Of a stretch of DNA of 64,000 nt, positions 61,370 through 64,000 are shown one piece after another. Every line of letters begins with the position of its first letter. Positions within the stretch are counted from its first letter, which is position 1. Both the position numbers and the translations under genes were made by a program. The DNA is from Amnibacterium setariae. GTDB taxonomy: Bacteria; Actinomycetota; Actinomycetes; Actinomycetales; Microbacteriaceae. The stretch covers positions 248,293 through 312,292 of the forward strand of contig NZ_QXTG01000003.1 in assembly GCF_003581425.1 (NCBI RefSeq), in the 5' to 3' direction. Below the pieces are notes generated by a model. It was not told the origin of the DNA. It did not search any database and worked only from the letters and a program-made list of their open reading frames with translations.

Positions 61370-63961
61370 TCAGCCCTCGCCCTCGAGCGCGGCCGTGAGG
61401 TCGGCCCGGCGGTGCACGCCGAGCTTCGCGAAGGCGCGCGCGAGGTGCGTCTGCGCCGTGCGCACGGAGATGCCCAGCCGCTCGGCCACGCCGCGGTCGG
61501 GCAGGCCGCTCGCCGCGAGCGCGACGACCTCCCGCTCCCGCGCCGTGAGCGGCGTCCCCGTCGGGAACCGCGCCGCGTCGAGGCGCACTCCCGACAGCTC
61601 CGCGGTCCACTGCCGGAGCCGCTCGGCGGAGGGCGTCAGCGGCAGCCGCTCCTCCTCGAGCCGGGCGATGGCCGCGCTCGCGGTCTCCACGGCGAGCCAG
61701 CGCAGGCCCGCCGCCCAGTAGCGCCGCCCGACCGCGTCGAGGACGGGGCCCTCGTCGGCCAGCACTGCCGATGCGTGCGCGCGCTGCGCGGCCCGCGCCG
61801 CTCCCGGGAGCGGCTCCGCCCCGAGCAGGGCCTCGGCGCCGGCCCGGTCGTGGTAGCGGACCGCGTCGGCCAGCGCGTCCCACTCCTCGACGAGGGCGCC
61901 GTGGGCGCGGGCGCGCTCCGCCACCTCCCGCGCGATGGCGGCACTGCCCGCCCGGTCCCCGGAGGCGGCGAGCAGCTCGGCCTCCGCGAGCCGGACCCGT
62001 CCCTGCTGAGACGTGCTCGCCGTCAGTCCGGCGGCTCGCGCGACGGTCTCGGACGCCTCGTCGAGGTCGCCGCTCCGCACGAGCGCGATCCCGAGGTCGG
62101 CAGTGATCACCGGGAGGAAGCTGTCCCGCCAGATGCCGGGCAGGCCCTCCGCCTCGCGGAGCAGCTGCACGGCGTGGTCGAGGTCGCCCTGCTGCGTGCG
62201 CAGCACCCCGAGCAGGTGCGCGTAGGGCGTGCGGAGCGCGTCCGTGCCGTCCGCCAGCGATCGCTCGTACCCGCGGACGGCGGGAGCGTCGGCCGTCGCG
62301 AGGTCGAGCTCGACGACGGCGGGCACCCTGGCCGCCACCCACTCGAGCATGACCGGGCCCTCGGGGATCTGCCCGACGGTGCGGAGAGACGCCGCGTGCA
62401 TCGTGCGCGCGACCTCCAGCGCGCCGGCCGCGTCGCCGAGCTCGGTCCGGACGAGCACCTCCTGCATCGCGGCGAACACCGCGGAGAAGCCGACCGGCCC
62501 GCGACGCAGCGGCTCGAGCAGTGGCAGCGCCTCCCGGTACCGCATCGCGAACCAGAGGAGTCCCCCGCGGACGGCGAGGAGCTCGGGCCGCTCGCCGTGG
62601 GTTCGCAGGTGCGCGTCGAGCACCTCGAGCGCCTGGTCGGCGCGGCGGGCGCCGAAGCCGCTGACGTAGGCGAGCACGCGCTGCACGTCGTCCGCGCTGC
62701 GGTGCTCGGCGGGGGTGCCCCCGGAGCCGAGCAGCTGCTCGGCCTCGTCGAGCCGGTTCGTCCGCTTGAGCTGCTCGGCGAGGGCGACCTCCGCGGGGAG
62801 CCCGCCGCCGGCTGCGATCGCGTGGCGCAGGAACCGCTCGGCGAGGTCCGGTGCGGCGAGGGAGGTGAGGGCGCCGAGCTCCAGCGCCTCGGCAGCCTCG
62901 ACCGGTGCGCCGACCTCGAGCCGCCAGGCGCCGTGCGCGATCCGCTCCCGGTCGGCGAGATCGCGGCCGAGCGACTCGACGGCGTCGAGGAGTCGGCGGA
63001 CGGCGGCGCGGCGCTGCCTCGTGGCCACGCCCTCGAGCACCGCTTCGACCTGTGCGGCGGTGCGCAGGCGGGTGGTGCCGGCGCGGTCGTCGTGCACGGT
63101 CCAGCCCGCCCGCTCCGCCGCGTCCGCCACCTCGTCGGCGCAGAGCGCGTCGGCGAGGTCGTCGGCGAGCTCGTCCGCCAGCGCCACGGCGCACAGCCAG
63201 TCCTGCGTCGGGCGGTCCGCCGCCTCGAAGGCCGCTGCCGCCCGGCGCCGCTCGCCGAGCGGTGCCGGCAGCTCGCCGCGGAGCCGCCAGAGGCCGTCGG
63301 CGTGCTCCACCGCGCCGGTCCGCCGTGCCGCGCGGAGCACCTCCTGCGCCGCCGAGGGCGAACCGCCGGAGGCGGCGGCGAGGCTTCCCGCGAGCGCGGC
63401 GTCGACGGGACCGCCGAGGATCCCCGCCGCGAGCGCACCGATCGCGGCGGCGTCGAGGGGGTCGAGCCGGACCGGGACGGCGACTCCGTCGTCGACGAGC
63501 GCACGCACGGCGTCCGGGACGCGTCGGCCGCTCGTCGTCGCGAGGACGAGCGGGACCCCGCCGCGGGCGAGCTCCAGCAGGAAGGCGGCCGAGCCCGGGT
63601 CGAGCAGGGAGGCCTCGTCCACCAGGATCGCCCGCGGCTGGAGCGCGAGCACGGCGGCGCGGACGAGCGCGGCGCGGCCGAGCGCGTCCTCGGCGCCGAC
63701 GCGGAGCAGGGTCGGCCGGTCGAGCAGGCCGAGCAGCACGCCGAACGGCACGCTGGACGCGGATGCCGTCGTGCGGAGCCGGATCGGCTCGATCCCGTGA
63801 TGTTCGAGCCGCAGGCCGACCTCGTGGAGGAGCCGGCTGCGGCCGGTGCCGGGCGGGCCGGTCAGCACGCTGCTGCCGGCGCCGAGGGCGCGCGTGACGA
63901 CGGCGTCGAGGAGGGCGGTCCGCCCGATGAAGGCGGGGTCGCCGGGGGTGCCGGGGTTCAT
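61370..63961 (-). CDS. LuxR-family transcriptional regulator with large ATPase domain (LAL type)
   Basis: An 863-residue regulator. The N-terminal NTPase domain has FIGRTALLDAVVTRALGAG, Walker A LTGPPGTGRSRLLHEVGLRL and Walker B PRAILVDEASLLDPGSAAF. In the Walker A loop the invariant Lys is Arg (GTGRS). The middle ~550 residues are helical, TPR-like sensor repeats. The last ~60 residues are the LuxR helix-turn-helix: LTAREREVVALAASGLPDRG then VAERLGISVRTAQTHLARAF. Family members bind a ligand or partner with the sensor part and activate transcription. Targets are unknown; its position at the window edge gives no clear link to the polysaccharide genes. ATG 63961. Confidence 0.9.
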   Translation of the reverse strand: MNPGTPGDPAFIGRTALLDAVVTRALGAGSSVLTGPPGTGRSRLLHEVGLRLEHHGIEPIRLRTTASASSVPFGVLLGLLDRPTLLRVGAEDALGRAALVRAAVLALQPRAILVDEASLLDPGSAAFLLELARGGVPLVLATTSGRRVPDAVRALVDDGVAVPVRLDPLDAAAIGALAAGILGGPVDAALAGSLAAASGGSPSAAQEVLRAARRTGAVEHADGLWRLRGELPAPLGERRRAAAAFEAADRPTQDWLCAVALADELADDLADALCADEVADAAERAGWTVHDDRAGTTRLRTAAQVEAVLEGVATRQRRAAVRRLLDAVESLGRDLADRERIAHGAWRLEVGAPVEAAEALELGALTSLAAPDLAERFLRHAIAAGGGLPAEVALAEQLKRTNRLDEAEQLLGSGGTPAEHRSADDVQRVLAYVSGFGARRADQALEVLDAHLRTHGERPELLAVRGGLLWFAMRYREALPLLEPLRRGPVGFSAVFAAMQEVLVRTELGDAAGALEVARTMHAASLRTVGQIPEGPVMLEWVAARVPAVVELDLATADAPAVRGYERSLADGTDALRTPYAHLLGVLRTQQGDLDHAVQLLREAEGLPGIWRDSFLPVITADLGIALVRSGDLDEASETVARAAGLTASTSQQGRVRLAEAELLAASGDRAGSAAIAREVAERARAHGALVEEWDALADAVRYHDRAGAEALLGAEPLPGAARAAQRAHASAVLADEGPVLDAVGRRYWAAGLRWLAVETASAAIARLEEERLPLTPSAERLRQWTAELSGVRLDAARFPTGTPLTAREREVVALAASGLPDRGVAERLGISVRTAQTHLARAFAKLGVHRRADLTAALEGEG

Positions 63962-64000
63962 CGGTCTGCTGTCGGTCGGGGGGAGCGGCGCTGCTCGGGC

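Overview
This 64 kb window comes from a very GC-rich actinobacterium. The fused RmlC-RmlD protein, the glycosyltransferase repertoire, the dense ATGA/GTGA gene overlaps and the short palindromic repeats at 61 kb fit Microbacteriaceae best. The genus cannot be fixed from the sequence. Nearly the whole window is one large cell-surface polysaccharide locus. No rRNA, tRNA, transposase, integrase or CRISPR array was seen.

Layout. 1-2.6 kb: the end of one gene and a complete family-2 glycosyltransferase that share a C-terminal domain. 2.6-3.8 kb: a Doc-like toxin (catalytic His replaced by Asn) and a ribbon-helix-helix antitoxin, separated by an opposite-strand gene. 4-9.3 kb: a secreted beta-propeller/Fn3 protein, then two tandem secreted beta-helix proteins, one of which appears to start at ATC. 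9.5-12.7 kb: the dTDP-L-rhamnose operon rmlA-rmlB-rmlCD. 12.8-26.6 kb: acyltransferase, VanZ-like protein, the only polyprenyl-phosphate sugar-1-phosphate transferase, a polymerase, glycosyltransferases and a minus-strand flippase/glycosyltransferase pair. 26.7-33 kb: a DUF4012 protein and a minus-strand operon (polymerase/ligase, two GT4 enzymes, TagD-like cytidylyltransferase). 33-41 kb: manA, CDP-alcohol phosphotransferase, Wzc-type tyrosine kinase, polymerase, flippase and GT2. 41-46 kb: membrane-anchored beta-helix protein, two glycosyltransferases and a low-molecular-weight tyrosine phosphatase. 46-56.3 kb: a tightly coupled minus-strand operon with a 1,127-residue fibrinogen-like/beta-propeller protein, second CDP-alcohol phosphotransferase, GT2, polymerase, flippase, Alg14/Alg13-like pair and second TagD-like enzyme. 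56.7-59.8 kb: GH16 glycanase and a Wzc-like protein without a functional P-loop. 60-64 kb: probable boundary genes (esterase, palindromic repeats, small membrane protein, large LuxR-family ATPase regulator).

How the parts fit. RmlA-D and ManA supply activated rhamnose and mannose precursors. WbaP-like transferase starts the lipid-linked repeat, glycosyltransferases extend it, three flippases and four polymerase/ligase-type proteins export and polymerise, and Wzc, a phosphatase and a degenerate Wzc set chain length. The most unusual theme is two copies of a pair (TagD-like cytidylyltransferase plus CDP-alcohol phosphotransferase) embedded among these genes, with no TagB/TagF-type polymerase seen. 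I infer a polyol-phosphate modification or backbone made by a CDP-alcohol phosphotransferase. Large secreted propeller, beta-helix and glycan-hydrolase proteins probably act on or anchor the resulting matrix.
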